Numbered from the stretch's first letter, positions 24,868-35,609 are shown. The stretch: 64,000 nucleotides of DNA from Paenibacillus sp. SZ31 (GCF_012912005.1 NZ_JABBEA010000001.1:558001-622000); one strand, 5' to 3'. The notes: a model not told the origin generated them from the letters alone. Translations and numbers: made by a program.

Positions 24868-25485
24868 TCAGTTCAGTTCAATCCATGTTGTATATTTGGG
24901 GTAATCGCTCCATTTAGGTCGGTTCGTATTTAGGGTGAGATGACCTTCTGAATTCACAATCACCGATTTGGAATCTATCCCTGTTTGAAAAGTCGGTTTC
25001 CACTCATAGATCCGGTCTTTCCATTCATACGTTCGCGTTGTCATTACCGGAGAGTAGGCATACGGTGAATCACACCTGAACGTCAATGTAATGTAACCTT
25101 GCTTTAGTCCATTGTGTATAAGTGTTGCTTCATCTACAACGAGTGCATAAAAAATCCTTTCAGGATTCACCCCTTCCTCGGTAGTAAATGTTAATTCCTG
25201 ATAATAGTCATGCTGCGTTAACCATCTCGCCACTTCCCTGATCTTGTCTGAGTCCCAACCCTCTTCAAATGCAAAAGATACCGAGAATTGTAGCGGTTCA
25301 ACCTCAGTTCTCATAAAATAAGGTTGGTCCCTTCCCTTGATTTTCTCTTCCACAATACTCCGGGAAGGAACAAAATTTTCTTCCAACATACCACTGCTAA
25401 GGTTGACGTTAATGATGCCATAATCCACAGATTTTTGGCCTGCATACGAAAAATAAAGTGCATCCCGAATGGTTATCGTAATCAC
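24868..25485 (-). CDS. Distal tail protein (Dit), N-terminal domain only
   Basis: A 205-residue protein matching the N-terminal domain of siphovirus Dit (Sipho_tail) proteins: 'YGIINVNLSSGMLEENFVPSRSIVEEKIKGRDQPYF', 'PLQFSVSFAFEEGWDSDKIREVARWLTQHDYYQELTF', 'QGYITLTFRCDSPYAYSPV'. Dit forms the hub at the tail tip. The usual C-terminal galectin-like domain is absent and a similar domain occurs in the gene at 23558-24199. The start is odd: the frame opens at GTG 25485, inside the perfect AAAGGAGG site, while the codon at proper spacing (25476) is ATA; the coordinates given are therefore an upper limit. Gene order (after the tail-associated protein) is reversed relative to most siphophages. Confidence 0.65.
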   Translation of the reverse strand: MITITIRDALYFSYAGQKSVDYGIINVNLSSGMLEENFVPSRSIVEEKIKGRDQPYFMRTEVEPLQFSVSFAFEEGWDSDKIREVARWLTQHDYYQELTFTTEEGVNPERIFYALVVDEATLIHNGLKQGYITLTFRCDSPYAYSPVMTTRTYEWKDRIYEWKPTFQTGIDSKSVIVNSEGHLTLNTNRPKWSDYPKYTTWIELN

Positions 25486-25504
25486 CTCCTTTCCAGATCT
25501 ACTG

Positions 25505-28500
25505 TTAATTCAGGTCTATACGTTGGCCGTTAATTTTAATATTGCGATTAGCTTTGATTTCAATATCACCATCGTTTTTCATATGAATGGTTGAACCAGC
25601 TTCTGTTTTGAAAATAATTTCTTTGCCACTCACTTCAACTGGTCCGGATTCAGACTCCATAATTAATTTGTCATCCATGAATTTCAGACTTCTTCCTCTT
25701 CCATTGGATTGTGCCGAATATAACAGTTCGAGGGACCCATTGGGTTTGGTTATTAGACCTTTGCCATTTTGCCTTGCGTCTCCCTCACCCATACTGATAA
25801 TCGGATAGGCCGTCTGTCCATCTCCTTCAAAATACAGCTTCATTTTGGTCTTGTCTGTCATTCCATAGACCATCACTGGCCAGCTGGTTACATCTGTTGT
25901 CATTTCACCAGATTGACTGGCATTACGCCAATATAACTTGCGCCCATCTGATAACGCTTTATGCGTACCCGTTCCCGCCTCAACCACACTCGTCAGAAAG
26001 GTTAACTCTTTCCCTTCAATCTTGATGTAGTTGGACCATCCTTGTACTGCTGCGCGCGTCAAAGTCGAAACTTTGCCAGAAACGATTGAACTTATGAAAC
26101 CATCCTCTGCCGTAACCATCGTTGCTGCGATCAGTTCTGCATCGATCGCTCCCGCACCAACAATGTCCCATTGATTCATGAATATCTTACGTTGCTCCGA
26201 ATCAATCAACAGCGTGTTTTGATTATCCGTTATCTTCAGCTTTTTGAATTTGGCAGTACCGTCCATGGCAATGGATGCAACAGCATCTTCAAACTCTTCT
26301 GCGCCAGCCCAGAATCCTTTCAATGGGAACATTTTCATCACACCTGCCCCATCTCGCAAGGTTAATGATGATCCTTCGATCTGGCCATCTTTGAACAAAG
26401 AGTTTTGAATCTCCGCTGAATCCGCATAGAGTTTATTCATCCAAACATTGCCGTAATAATCCGCATGAAAAGGAGCCCTCGCCCATACACTGGACCCGAG
26501 AGCCAAACCATTTTTATCTATTGTAAAGACCTGATCATCCACGCCAGCTTTGACAAACAGATCACCATCAAGCGAAGTACCGAATGTTTTATCTGCAATC
26601 CCGTTACGAAAACGTTCGATAATGAATCCTTCATCCGCTGTCATAGAAACGCGATTAACTTTGGTGGTATCGTTACAGTTAGAGGAACCATACCTGTTCA
26701 GGAAAAATCCAAAACGATCCGGTTGCTCCGAGAGCAATCCGAGCTTAACGACTTCACGTCCACAACGGTCATCGATCATCAATCTGGACCCCTCAATGGT
26801 AAACACACCTGTTGTATCCCCTATCACAACCCGCTGACCCAGAATGATCTTGCCTAACACCATTTCAGCAATCAGTCCATCTGCCGTAATGGCCGTTTCA
26901 TATCTCAGCCCCCCTGATCGTGTAAGTCCCAGTGCACCATTTGTCAAACGTAGAAAACGTAATGGATCATCCGGATCAGTAATGGTAATCCCCTTGTTGT
27001 TAATATCCACTGTGTTGTTAATGGACATATTAATTTCATTCGTAACCTTATTCCAGAATCGGTCAAACAGCTTACTCATATCGGATGAATCAACGACAGC
27101 TTGACCCCATTTTGTCTTATTGGTATCAACAATGATCGAGGTATTCTTGGTTTCATTTAGAAACTTCTCAATTCGGGTAGATTCATCATTTACATTTTTG
27201 ATGTTGGATAACGTTAGACTGATGGAAGATGAATCATAGTTATATTGAATCTCACTGATACGGGCGGTCACACCAATACCAACTGATTCATATTTCACGT
27301 TTACATAATCCCCCAGATTGAGTTTATCCCAATTAAGCTGCTCCTCCACAATCTCCAGAAAGTTAACAATGTCTATATCCACAGATAGTTGAGGTACCTG
27401 CAGTTCCCTGAATTTTTCGAGAGCTGCCTCGTACAGATCCTTTTCATCAATGTACTTGTCTTCATTAAATTCTCGTTCAATAACAAAGTAGTTGAGCTCC
27501 TGTAATTGCTCTGAGGAAAAGTTGTTCTCTGCCGTTAATAAGGTCTGTAGCTGTGTAATTTGTTGCTTAACCGCTATAATCTTGCTATTCAGGTTTGAGA
27601 TTTCGACCTCTTTCAGGGAGATTTGGTTCTTTTTCTGATCCAAACTATATCGATCCACAATGATAGCTTCATTGGAAGAGGTATCGTATTCACCAAGGCT
27701 TATGGTGTTTACCTGAATGAAGCAACTTGCTGCACCCCCGTTTAAACTTACCGTAACCGAATCAGTTCCCTTAGATCTGGTTAGCATCGTCCATTTTCCA
27801 GATACTGTATTGACCCATGTTCCATTCACTGAAATGGATACTCCAGCAGCAGGCTCAAGTCGTATCATGACAGCATATGCATAATCTGAGTTAAGTTGAA
27901 ACGTTCGAGATGAGTTGCCCGAATGAGTATATTTATCAAAAAACATTTTATCAGCAAACTGTTGGGAAAGTGTCACTTCCTCCAAAACAGCCTCGTCGTT
28001 TTGCAACTTGTTCAGATCAATCTGTAATGGAATCAGATTCTTTTCATACTGTTGGAGTTGATCCAGATACTGATTAAATTTCTCCTTGTTAGACTCAACC
28101 AAGTTATTGTAATCAAGTAAAGCATGGCACAGTCCATCAGACATCCAAAGACTTGAGGTAATGACTTTACGAGAAGAATCGCGTTCAAACGGATACAACC
28201 AGTAGCCAAAATTCTCAATATAATTCTGTCCTGTAGGATTCACTTTCTGAATTCCTAAACCATCTCTGCCACTGGCATATAATCTCGTAACCATTTCCTC
28301 AGCACTTGTCTCGCGATTCATGCTTTTTAACAATTTCCCATAACCCACGGTGAGTCCTCGATTTATTCCAGTCAGTTCTGGCTTGGTCATACTGATTAGT
28401 CGTTTTTCTGTATTAAAATGAACAATCGCGTTATATGTCTCTGCTACCGAGAATACAGCCTCAAGCGCACTGTTAGATGAAAAATCGAATGTCCTGTAAC

Positions 28501-28957
28501 TTAATTTAAAATCGGCATCCAGATCATCAATGTTCCAAAGCGTGTTGGCCAGAAGTTCCGTCAACACTTGTTCTGCATGATACGATTCTGCAAGATAACT
28601 ATGGATACGCTTGTCTGACAATTCCCTGGCTAGTGAGTAACATCGGACGTTTAACATGTCCGCATCACCCAGATCATCCCCTAAGCTATTTACCGTAAAC
28701 CACTCTATCTTGGTTCCTTGCACCATTTTTATTAAATAGCGTTCTTTGATCAGATCTACATTTTTGTTTCTGTGTAAGACATGGGCAATATCCAGTTGGT
28801 ACGGTATAGAGAACGATAACTCGCTAACATCATTTAAGCGAATACTCATGGAGTCATGACAAATCTCACTCATTTTGCTAATGATCTCCCGATTCGGTTT
28901 TGCTAAAAAATATTGGGGCTGTATAGGTTTTCTTAGATAATCTATAACACCTGGCAA
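25505..28957 (-). CDS. Tail-associated protein (Tal-like, prophage tail/endopeptidase-type N-terminus)
   Basis: A protein of about 1150 residues. I start at TTG 28957, 8 bases after AAAGGAG; the longer frame from 29023 would read through the terminator hairpin and overlap the tape measure gene. The first 350 residues have the Tal/gp27-like hub pattern ('SMSIRLNDVSELSFSIPYQ', 'CYSLARELSDKRIHSYL', 'GLTVGYGKLLKSMNRETSAEEMVTRLYASG'). Two coiled coils follow (about 300-350 and 450-510), then a beta-rich distal part ('GALGLTRSGGLRYETAITADGLIAEMV') and a C-terminal 'GSTIHMKNDGDIEIKANRNIKIN' beta-helix-like end. I see no peptidase motif that I can assert. It plugs the tail tube and carries fibres. 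Confidence 0.7.
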   Translation of the reverse strand: MPGVIDYLRKPIQPQYFLAKPNREIISKMSEICHDSMSIRLNDVSELSFSIPYQLDIAHVLHRNKNVDLIKERYLIKMVQGTKIEWFTVNSLGDDLGDADMLNVRCYSLARELSDKRIHSYLAESYHAEQVLTELLANTLWNIDDLDADFKLSYRTFDFSSNSALEAVFSVAETYNAIVHFNTEKRLISMTKPELTGINRGLTVGYGKLLKSMNRETSAEEMVTRLYASGRDGLGIQKVNPTGQNYIENFGYWLYPFERDSSRKVITSSLWMSDGLCHALLDYNNLVESNKEKFNQYLDQLQQYEKNLIPLQIDLNKLQNDEAVLEEVTLSQQFADKMFFDKYTHSGNSSRTFQLNSDYAYAVMIRLEPAAGVSISVNGTWVNTVSGKWTMLTRSKGTDSVTVSLNGGAASCFIQVNTISLGEYDTSSNEAIIVDRYSLDQKKNQISLKEVEISNLNSKIIAVKQQITQLQTLLTAENNFSSEQLQELNYFVIEREFNEDKYIDEKDLYEAALEKFRELQVPQLSVDIDIVNFLEIVEEQLNWDKLNLGDYVNVKYESVGIGVTARISEIQYNYDSSSISLTLSNIKNVNDESTRIEKFLNETKNTSIIVDTNKTKWGQAVVDSSDMSKLFDRFWNKVTNEINMSINNTVDINNKGITITDPDDPLRFLRLTNGALGLTRSGGLRYETAITADGLIAEMVLGKIILGQRVVIGDTTGVFTIEGSRLMIDDRCGREVVKLGLLSEQPDRFGFFLNRYGSSNCNDTTKVNRVSMTADEGFIIERFRNGIADKTFGTSLDGDLFVKAGVDDQVFTIDKNGLALGSSVWARAPFHADYYGNVWMNKLYADSAEIQNSLFKDGQIEGSSLTLRDGAGVMKMFPLKGFWAGAEEFEDAVASIAMDGTAKFKKLKITDNQNTLLIDSEQRKIFMNQWDIVGAGAIDAELIAATMVTAEDGFISSIVSGKVSTLTRAAVQGWSNYIKIEGKELTFLTSVVEAGTGTHKALSDGRKLYWRNASQSGEMTTDVTSWPVMVYGMTDKTKMKLYFEGDGQTAYPIISMGEGDARQNGKGLITKPNGSLELLYSAQSNGRGRSLKFMDDKLIMESESGPVEVSGKEIIFKTEAGSTIHMKNDGDIEIKANRNIKINGQRIDLN

Positions 28958-28982
28958 TGACTTCACTCCTTTCTGCAAATAT

Positions 28983-29007
28983 AAAAAGGAAGGGCTTCTG
29001 CCCTTCC
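28983..29007 (-). terminator. Terminator directly after the tape measure gene
   Basis: GGAAGGGC (28988-28995) and GCCCTTCC (29000-29007) form a perfect 8-bp stem around TTCT, followed on the minus strand by five T residues. The tape measure stop codon abuts it, and the next gene's ribosome site is about 15 bases further on. Confidence 0.8.
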
Positions 29008-32000
29008 CTAAATGGTTCTCCACTTTAATTTGTTATTCAACGCTTCTTCGAATTTTCCAAGCAAGTTCATTCCGGTATCGTTATCTTTAGCCATAATTTC
29101 AACTTTATCAATCTGGATTCGGTTATCCGTATTTCCGGCAACTCTGTTCTCAGAAAATTTAAATGTGCTGAAATCAAGACCGGTCTTGATTCGATCTGTG
29201 ATCCCCCGAACAACATCTACGATCTTCAGAAGATTGGATGTATCCGATTGATTCAGAATCAACTCTTTCTCATGGGCAAGCAGGAATTTTCCTCCTGCAA
29301 ACGACGGAGTCATACCACCAGTATTCGCAGAGAAGATATTTAGCTTAGCCAGTTCCGCGAAGCTATTGTCAGGGAATTTATATTTGTCCCGGTATCCCTG
29401 GTTCTCCTCTTGCAGTTCTTTGAATTCCTTCTCCAGTTTCTGATATTTATAAGAGTCTGTATTATATAAAGACATTTCTTTTCGGATTTTTTCAGCTTGA
29501 TCCTTATTACTCAGATAATGTGTCCATGCTTTTCTCGTTTCCATCGTGCCTTGAATTTTAAATTCATTGGTTGATCCACTATTATTGTTACCCTGTGATC
29601 CTGAATCGGATGATGAATAGTCTCCTGCTTTAAATTTCCCTATGCCTTCCATCGATTGCTGAAAGTTGTACGTCATATTCTGCATTTCTTGAGAGGTTTC
29701 AAATGCATGCTGCTTAATGCTAGCAAATAATTCGTTATACCTGTCTCCTATTTCGGTTAATTTTGCACTGACGACTGCAGCATCGTTACTCATCAATCCT
29801 TGCTTCAAATCATAAAAATACTTTTGGTCCTCAAGGATGTCCTTATAGTAACGTTCTGTTTTCTTCTTCTCATCATCCAGATTAGCTAGCGTTGTCTCAT
29901 GAAGATCGCTATCTTCTTCTTTTAGCTTATCTGTGTAGTTCTTATGATCATCAAGTTGGTCCTGTAGTCCCTGCTTAACAAGCTCTCTTTCACGATCACG
30001 TTCGTACTTAGCGATTTCTTCATCTACGGTTGAGAGTTGCTCTGTCAGATCTTTTCGTTTTGCCTTAGCCTCCATGGAGTTATCCAAAGATAAAACGTTA
30101 AGTTTGTCCACAATTTTCTGACGTTCGTTCTTTTTCTTGGTCAACTCTTCCTCATAATTGACAGAAGAATTTTCACGATCCAGTGCTTTTAGCCGTGCAT
30201 TAATATGCGTTTCGAACTTCTTCTGCTCATCATCCAGATGTTTATTTCGCTCTTTATGACGTTCGTCTTCAGCTTTCCGCTGCTCATCAATGGCATCGAT
30301 AGCAAAGTCGCGTTGCTGCTCAATGACTTTTTTGAAATCTTCAATAATTTTGTCTACGGCATTTTCACGCAAGGCTTTTAATCTCTCATTTACGTCACTC
30401 ATAGCTGAATTGTTGTCTATTAGCGCAATGTTTAAATCTTTCAGCGTATTGGTATATTTAACAGTCTGATCAGCGTTTAATTTACCACCTGAAAGCAGGT
30501 GCTCTACATATTTAATCTCTGCTTCTGTGATACGGTTCTTCTCTTGTAGAACAGGAATCTGGCTTGCAAGTTCCTTATTATATTCTGCTGATCCTTCGGT
30601 CATGGTCTTCAATTTTGCATTGGAAAGAGAAACTAGATGATCTTGTTCCGAAAGCTTGTCATTATAACTTCCGATATAAGAATCAATCACTTTCTCTCTT
30701 TTAGCATAAATTTGAGATTCATCCTCTACATTCTGGGCTTCAATATCTGCAATTTTTTTATTATAATTTTCTGATGTAATTTCTTTATCATGAAGCAATT
30801 GCTTAATCTTGGCTATCTCTTGCTCTCTCAATTTAATTTGTTGACCAACATAACTAATTTGTGTTTGTTCTTCTTTGCGCCATTCATCAGAATTACTGTA
30901 TAACACGGATTGTTTACTTGTAGATTTTGCAATCTTTGTCTGTACCTTATCGATTGCCAAATCATATGATTCAATCCATGAATCAATATAATCGTAACGT
31001 TTATCAATCTGTAAGCTGAGGAGTTCAGCCATTTCTTTGTTTCCTTCTTCTTCTGCCTTTTTCTTTTCTTCTGACGTTGCTGGTACTATTTCAGATGTAC
31101 TACCAACACTCTTTTTTGTTGAAGGCGCAGCGACCTTAGGTGCCTTCCCCTTAATGGTGTCATAGTTATTTAATACTTTTGGAACATAATCATAGGTCTC
31201 TTCAAATGGAATTTTATCCATATTCCCATTTTTGAGCCATTCGTCAACATTCCCAAGCCCCGCATTATACGCAGCTAGAGCCTGCTTGACGTTCCCTTTG
31301 TATCTGTCTAAGAGATACTTAAAGTACTTGGTGCCGCCTTTAATATTCTGCTCGGGATCAAAACTATCTTTCACCCCCTGTTCCTTAGCCGTAGGAGGCA
31401 TTAATTGCATTAACCCTGCTGCTCCTACTGGGGACTTGGCATTAGGCTTGAAATTGCTCTCTGTTTGTATGATAGCTGCTATCAATTTCGGGTCAATATT
31501 ATATTGCTCTGCATATTTGTTAATATACTCTGCATACTTACCTGAGTAACTCCCTGATGATTTCATTAAAGTAGAGACGTTCTCAGAAACACTATCATCT
31601 GATTCCTTAGTTGTTTTTATCTTGGTAGATATCAACTTCTCAGGATTCTGAACACCTTTCTTCAGGAGGTTTATCTTCTTCTCAATCAGCGAGTTTTCCT
31701 CCATCAAAGATTTTCGATATGCAGCAGAACTGGTTTCCATGTGCTTTTGTCTGTTGTGCAGATCATCCAAGGATTTATCTACACCTTGAATTCGTTTCTG
31801 AAGTTCGGTTAGAACCTCAGTGGTCTCTGTATATGTATTATTGGCTTGTTTGGCGGAGTTTGCAGCCTTATCAGAGGACCCCGCGTTTTTCTCATTACTA
31901 ATACCCAAAGAATCCAGTGATGATGTCAACGCATTCATAGTGGCATTTGTGTTATGTACAGTTACTAAAAATTCTTCATAAGGGGCTGCAAGATTCTGGA

Positions 32001-35000
32001 GATCCTTATTAAACTTGTTACGCATCCCCTGATTTTCTGTTCCTAATCCTGTGTAATCCTCAACTTCAACGTCTGCAGCCAGTTTTAACCTGACTTGGGC
32101 TTTTGCAGCATTTAGTTCCGCAACCGTCGTAATGGCTTTGATTTCAATTCCCCAAGCTTTCAGTTTACTTGCCAGTACTTGGTTATTATTAATCAGCTCA
32201 TTTTGACCTAGCAATTCTAATGTTTTGAAATAATCAACCTTGGTTTTCTTCAAGTTTTCCAATGCTGATTTCTCAATTGTATAGCCATCTTTGGTTTGTT
32301 TCACATGCTTAGCAAGTTCGGGATACTTCAGAATTAATGCATTCATCTCATCTGCAGACAAAGACTGCCCTTTGGATAGGTCATGAATAACAGAATTCAA
32401 TTTGCCAATCTCTGAGGTAACACTATTGACCTCACTAGTGAATTTACTTAAATCGGTATTTACCTTGATAGGTTCCTCTAACGGTGCTAAATTAATCTCA
32501 GCGATTGCTTGATTAACTTTATTTAACGTATCTATAGTCATATCACCAACGTTAGGCAACTGCTGTAGAAATGTCATTGCTTCTTGGGGTGTTTTAAATT
32601 CATGATTCTGGAGAGCGTTAAATATTTCTTTGGCATCTTCACCAATTTCCGTAGCTGTAGCTTCACTTTGAGCAGCCATTTCAACATAGATATCGACAAA
32701 CTTTCGGGTTGAGGCCTTAACCTCTATCCCTTCTGATTCTTGTAGATCTATATAGCTCTGATAAGCTCCTTTGATTGCATCTGCTTTAATATTAATATCT
32801 TGTTGGAACTCTTGATTTAAATCGGCAAGTTCTTGACGCAATTCTTCATATTTTTGAGCAGCAAATTCACTTTCATTAACAGCCTTATTATAATCAGTCT
32901 GATTATAATTTTCTGGACCCATCCGATTATACTTCTTTAATTCATTTTGCCAATAATCATAGGTGTCAGACTTGTATTTCTTTACTTCTTCCTCCTTGTT
33001 ATTAATTTTTTCTTTATTACCAGTTATTCTTCCCTCGATGTCCCTTGACTGTTTGTTATATGCCAATTCAGCCTTGAATCTTTCGTTCTCAATTTCTGTC
33101 TCAAGTTGTTCGATTTTCCCTTTAATTGCTTCTGTATTCTCACTTAGAGATTTGGTCTGACCATTAAGTGACTGAGTTGTAATTCCGTATCTGGTAGACA
33201 ACTCACTTTCAAGTTGAGCAAGCCTTGTTTTTTCTTCATAATTAAGCGAACTCTGGTTTGAGAGTTCCTCATACTCTGCTGACAAAGATTTCAAACCATT
33301 GAGATCGTATACCTTCTGATTCAACGCTTCTGTTTGATCAGAAAAATCCTCGGTGGCCTGAGTCGCGTTTGAGAACTTATTCATTAACCACTCTAAACCT
33401 GTACCAATCAGCGCAAACACAAGTCCTACACCCGTGCTAGCTAGTAATGCCTTAAAAGAATTTTTTAATACAGTAAGACTCATGCTCAACGCTTTGGTAC
33501 CCGCACTCGCTGCAATAGTTGCAGCAGGAATTCCCATTAAACCAAGAACAGCCTTCGCAATCTCCACTACCAAAATTCGTAAAGACGCGCTTAACAAACC
33601 TACGGCCATGCCTAAGAGACCAAATAATGCAAAGCTGCTATTTAGTTCGGCCATCCAGTTCAGTAAACCAGTAACAAGTGAAGTAATAGTGATAATGCTG
33701 TCTGATACCAATGCGTTACCCAGCGCAAGTGTGAGTGACTCCCAAGCGGTCTGCATATTTTGAATTCGTGCGCCGAGTGAACCCATATATTGCTCATTAT
33801 CTTTCATTGCCGCCCCTTGGGAATGAAGGGCTGATTCCGATGCATTCACTGATGTTTGCCAATTCTGCATCAACGCAGTAAACGTTGTTGTCTGATCTTG
33901 TCCTGCCAAGCTGAAAGCCGTATTTTGCTGCTGAGCTTTCGTTAACTGATTCCATTTCCCCGCCAGTTCATCCAGTACCGTGATCACATCTTTGTCAGCT
34001 TTGGAGATCCCTACGGATTGTAGAGCCCCGGCAGATTGTTCATCCGAGCCAACTCTAGTATATATCGCCTTCAGTCCTCGTCCGACGACATCCCCACTTT
34101 CCCGAGTAATACTGCTAATAGCTGCTGTATTTCCCAGTAGCTCCTCAATCGAAACTCCAAAGGATTTGGCTGCTGCGCCAGCTGAAGTTAAGGATAATGC
34201 CAGATCCTTACTTGAAACACCGTAGTTCCCACTAACCTCCTTGAGCTTATCTGCAATTCCCATACTCTTATTAGCTTCGATGTTAAATGAAGCCATTGCG
34301 CCAGTAAGCGTATTGACCGAATCACCTGGCGTCAAGTTGGATATATTCTGAAGCACACTTGCAGCTTTCCCAAGACTTAGTGTATCTGACTCGTTAAATC
34401 CCTGATTGGCAAAGCCGATTAAATTCCCGTTTACCTCAGACATGCTACGTCCCGTAGATTGAGCAATATTGATACTACCATCCAACATTCGCTCTTCGTT
34501 GAATGACTTCCCTATTGTTCGTCCTAACTGATTCATCTGACCATCAATTTGAATGATGGATTGAACTGCTTTTCTTAAGACATCCATGGGCTGAATCAAT
34601 GAAGTTACATTTCTCATCCATCCCCCAGCCATGGTTGAGGCACCCTGCATAACCTCACCCAAGGTTTTGATTTCTCCGCCTGCTGCAGAAGACGAGCGCG
34701 TAGTTGCTTTAAGCTGCTCGTTGACTCTAGCTAAATGCTCCGCAGATGCTTTATAACCAACCGTAGACATGGATGAGTTAAGTGTCAGCATTTCATTGCT
34801 TAGAGATCTTAAGCCATTGGATACTGTTCCATTCAAACTGTATTTTTGACTTGCCTGAGCGATTCTTTCTTCTGTTTCCTTAATGGAATTACGCAGGTTT
34901 GTATCCATTTTTGCATTCTGTTGCAGTGCTTGCTGATGTGCTCGATCTTTGGACTCGTTGTTTCGGCTTGTTTGCTGTTCCAAAGCTCTGCGCGTGGCCT

Positions 35001-35559
35001 GTTCTTCACTGAGTATGATTTCGCGTTGCTGGTTCAAGCGGTTTTGTTGATTAAGGAGACGTTGCTGTTGACCTACACGCTCCATAACTTTATCGTAATT
35101 TCTTACTTCACCGTCGTTATTGGTATTCACGGTAAGAAGTTGACCTGCATCATTTTTATATGTTTTAGAGTAGCCGGTAATTTCACCCAATTGATTTTTG
35201 TTTGCTTTACTCTTGGTCACTGTATAGCCTTCTAGATCTTGTTCCAGACGTTTAATGGATTTGCGTTGTTTCTCATAAGCTGCTGTCTCAGCATCGGTCA
35301 TATGACGCTGACGTTCTTGAATCGTCTGAATTCGTTTATATTCATCTAGTGAACTCTGCATCATCAATTGATTCTGAACCATGGTACGATTCAATCTGTT
35401 CATGCCCTCTGCATAAGAGTTCATTCCTTGTACAAAACTTTGATCAAAATCCACTTTGACCTCAAGTTTGCTCATTTTATTTGAAAGTTCTCGAAGAGCT
35501 TTATTCAAATCTGTAATCATTTGATTGGTATCTATATTTAAATCCAGTTCATTCTGCAT
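29008..35559 (-). CDS. Tape measure protein with lytic transglycosylase (SLT) domain
   Basis: A 2183-residue tape measure protein, which sets tail length and is ejected first. It is largely helical with heptad-rich stretches (about 60-290, 770-960 and 1560-1900), hydrophobic segments near residues 640-720 ('ALFGLLGMAVGLLSASLRILVVEI'), and a 'TMAGGWMRNVTSLIQPMDVLRKAVQSII...' core typical of tape measures. An SLT domain lies near 1410-1530: 'YNIDPKLIAAIIQTESNF' (catalytic Glu), 'SPVGAAGLMQLMPPTAK', 'DPEQNIKGGTKYF', 'ALAAYNAGLGNV'. SPbeta YomI has the same combination. At about 0.15 nm per residue a tail of roughly 300 nm is implied. GAGGAG precedes the ATG. Confidence 0.9.
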   Translation of the reverse strand: MQNELDLNIDTNQMITDLNKALRELSNKMSKLEVKVDFDQSFVQGMNSYAEGMNRLNRTMVQNQLMMQSSLDEYKRIQTIQERQRHMTDAETAAYEKQRKSIKRLEQDLEGYTVTKSKANKNQLGEITGYSKTYKNDAGQLLTVNTNNDGEVRNYDKVMERVGQQQRLLNQQNRLNQQREIILSEEQATRRALEQQTSRNNESKDRAHQQALQQNAKMDTNLRNSIKETEERIAQASQKYSLNGTVSNGLRSLSNEMLTLNSSMSTVGYKASAEHLARVNEQLKATTRSSSAAGGEIKTLGEVMQGASTMAGGWMRNVTSLIQPMDVLRKAVQSIIQIDGQMNQLGRTIGKSFNEERMLDGSINIAQSTGRSMSEVNGNLIGFANQGFNESDTLSLGKAASVLQNISNLTPGDSVNTLTGAMASFNIEANKSMGIADKLKEVSGNYGVSSKDLALSLTSAGAAAKSFGVSIEELLGNTAAISSITRESGDVVGRGLKAIYTRVGSDEQSAGALQSVGISKADKDVITVLDELAGKWNQLTKAQQQNTAFSLAGQDQTTTFTALMQNWQTSVNASESALHSQGAAMKDNEQYMGSLGARIQNMQTAWESLTLALGNALVSDSIITITSLVTGLLNWMAELNSSFALFGLLGMAVGLLSASLRILVVEIAKAVLGLMGIPAATIAASAGTKALSMSLTVLKNSFKALLASTGVGLVFALIGTGLEWLMNKFSNATQATEDFSDQTEALNQKVYDLNGLKSLSAEYEELSNQSSLNYEEKTRLAQLESELSTRYGITTQSLNGQTKSLSENTEAIKGKIEQLETEIENERFKAELAYNKQSRDIEGRITGNKEKINNKEEEVKKYKSDTYDYWQNELKKYNRMGPENYNQTDYNKAVNESEFAAQKYEELRQELADLNQEFQQDINIKADAIKGAYQSYIDLQESEGIEVKASTRKFVDIYVEMAAQSEATATEIGEDAKEIFNALQNHEFKTPQEAMTFLQQLPNVGDMTIDTLNKVNQAIAEINLAPLEEPIKVNTDLSKFTSEVNSVTSEIGKLNSVIHDLSKGQSLSADEMNALILKYPELAKHVKQTKDGYTIEKSALENLKKTKVDYFKTLELLGQNELINNNQVLASKLKAWGIEIKAITTVAELNAAKAQVRLKLAADVEVEDYTGLGTENQGMRNKFNKDLQNLAAPYEEFLVTVHNTNATMNALTSSLDSLGISNEKNAGSSDKAANSAKQANNTYTETTEVLTELQKRIQGVDKSLDDLHNRQKHMETSSAAYRKSLMEENSLIEKKINLLKKGVQNPEKLISTKIKTTKESDDSVSENVSTLMKSSGSYSGKYAEYINKYAEQYNIDPKLIAAIIQTESNFKPNAKSPVGAAGLMQLMPPTAKEQGVKDSFDPEQNIKGGTKYFKYLLDRYKGNVKQALAAYNAGLGNVDEWLKNGNMDKIPFEETYDYVPKVLNNYDTIKGKAPKVAAPSTKKSVGSTSEIVPATSEEKKKAEEEGNKEMAELLSLQIDKRYDYIDSWIESYDLAIDKVQTKIAKSTSKQSVLYSNSDEWRKEEQTQISYVGQQIKLREQEIAKIKQLLHDKEITSENYNKKIADIEAQNVEDESQIYAKREKVIDSYIGSYNDKLSEQDHLVSLSNAKLKTMTEGSAEYNKELASQIPVLQEKNRITEAEIKYVEHLLSGGKLNADQTVKYTNTLKDLNIALIDNNSAMSDVNERLKALRENAVDKIIEDFKKVIEQQRDFAIDAIDEQRKAEDERHKERNKHLDDEQKKFETHINARLKALDRENSSVNYEEELTKKKNERQKIVDKLNVLSLDNSMEAKAKRKDLTEQLSTVDEEIAKYERDRERELVKQGLQDQLDDHKNYTDKLKEEDSDLHETTLANLDDEKKKTERYYKDILEDQKYFYDLKQGLMSNDAAVVSAKLTEIGDRYNELFASIKQHAFETSQEMQNMTYNFQQSMEGIGKFKAGDYSSSDSGSQGNNNSGSTNEFKIQGTMETRKAWTHYLSNKDQAEKIRKEMSLYNTDSYKYQKLEKEFKELQEENQGYRDKYKFPDNSFAELAKLNIFSANTGGMTPSFAGGKFLLAHEKELILNQSDTSNLLKIVDVVRGITDRIKTGLDFSTFKFSENRVAGNTDNRIQIDKVEIMAKDNDTGMNLLGKFEEALNNKLKWRTI

Positions 35560-35582
35560 TCATTAATCACTCCTCTTATGAC

Positions 35583-35607
35583 AAAAAGAAGCAATTCAAC
35601 GAATTGC
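35583..35607 (-). terminator. Short hairpin before the tape measure gene
   Basis: GCAATTC (35591-35597) pairs with GAATTGC (35601-35607) around AAC, and the minus strand continues TTCTTTTTGT. Located after the stop at 35610 and before the tape measure ribosome site. Confidence 0.6.
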
Positions 35608-35609
35608 CC

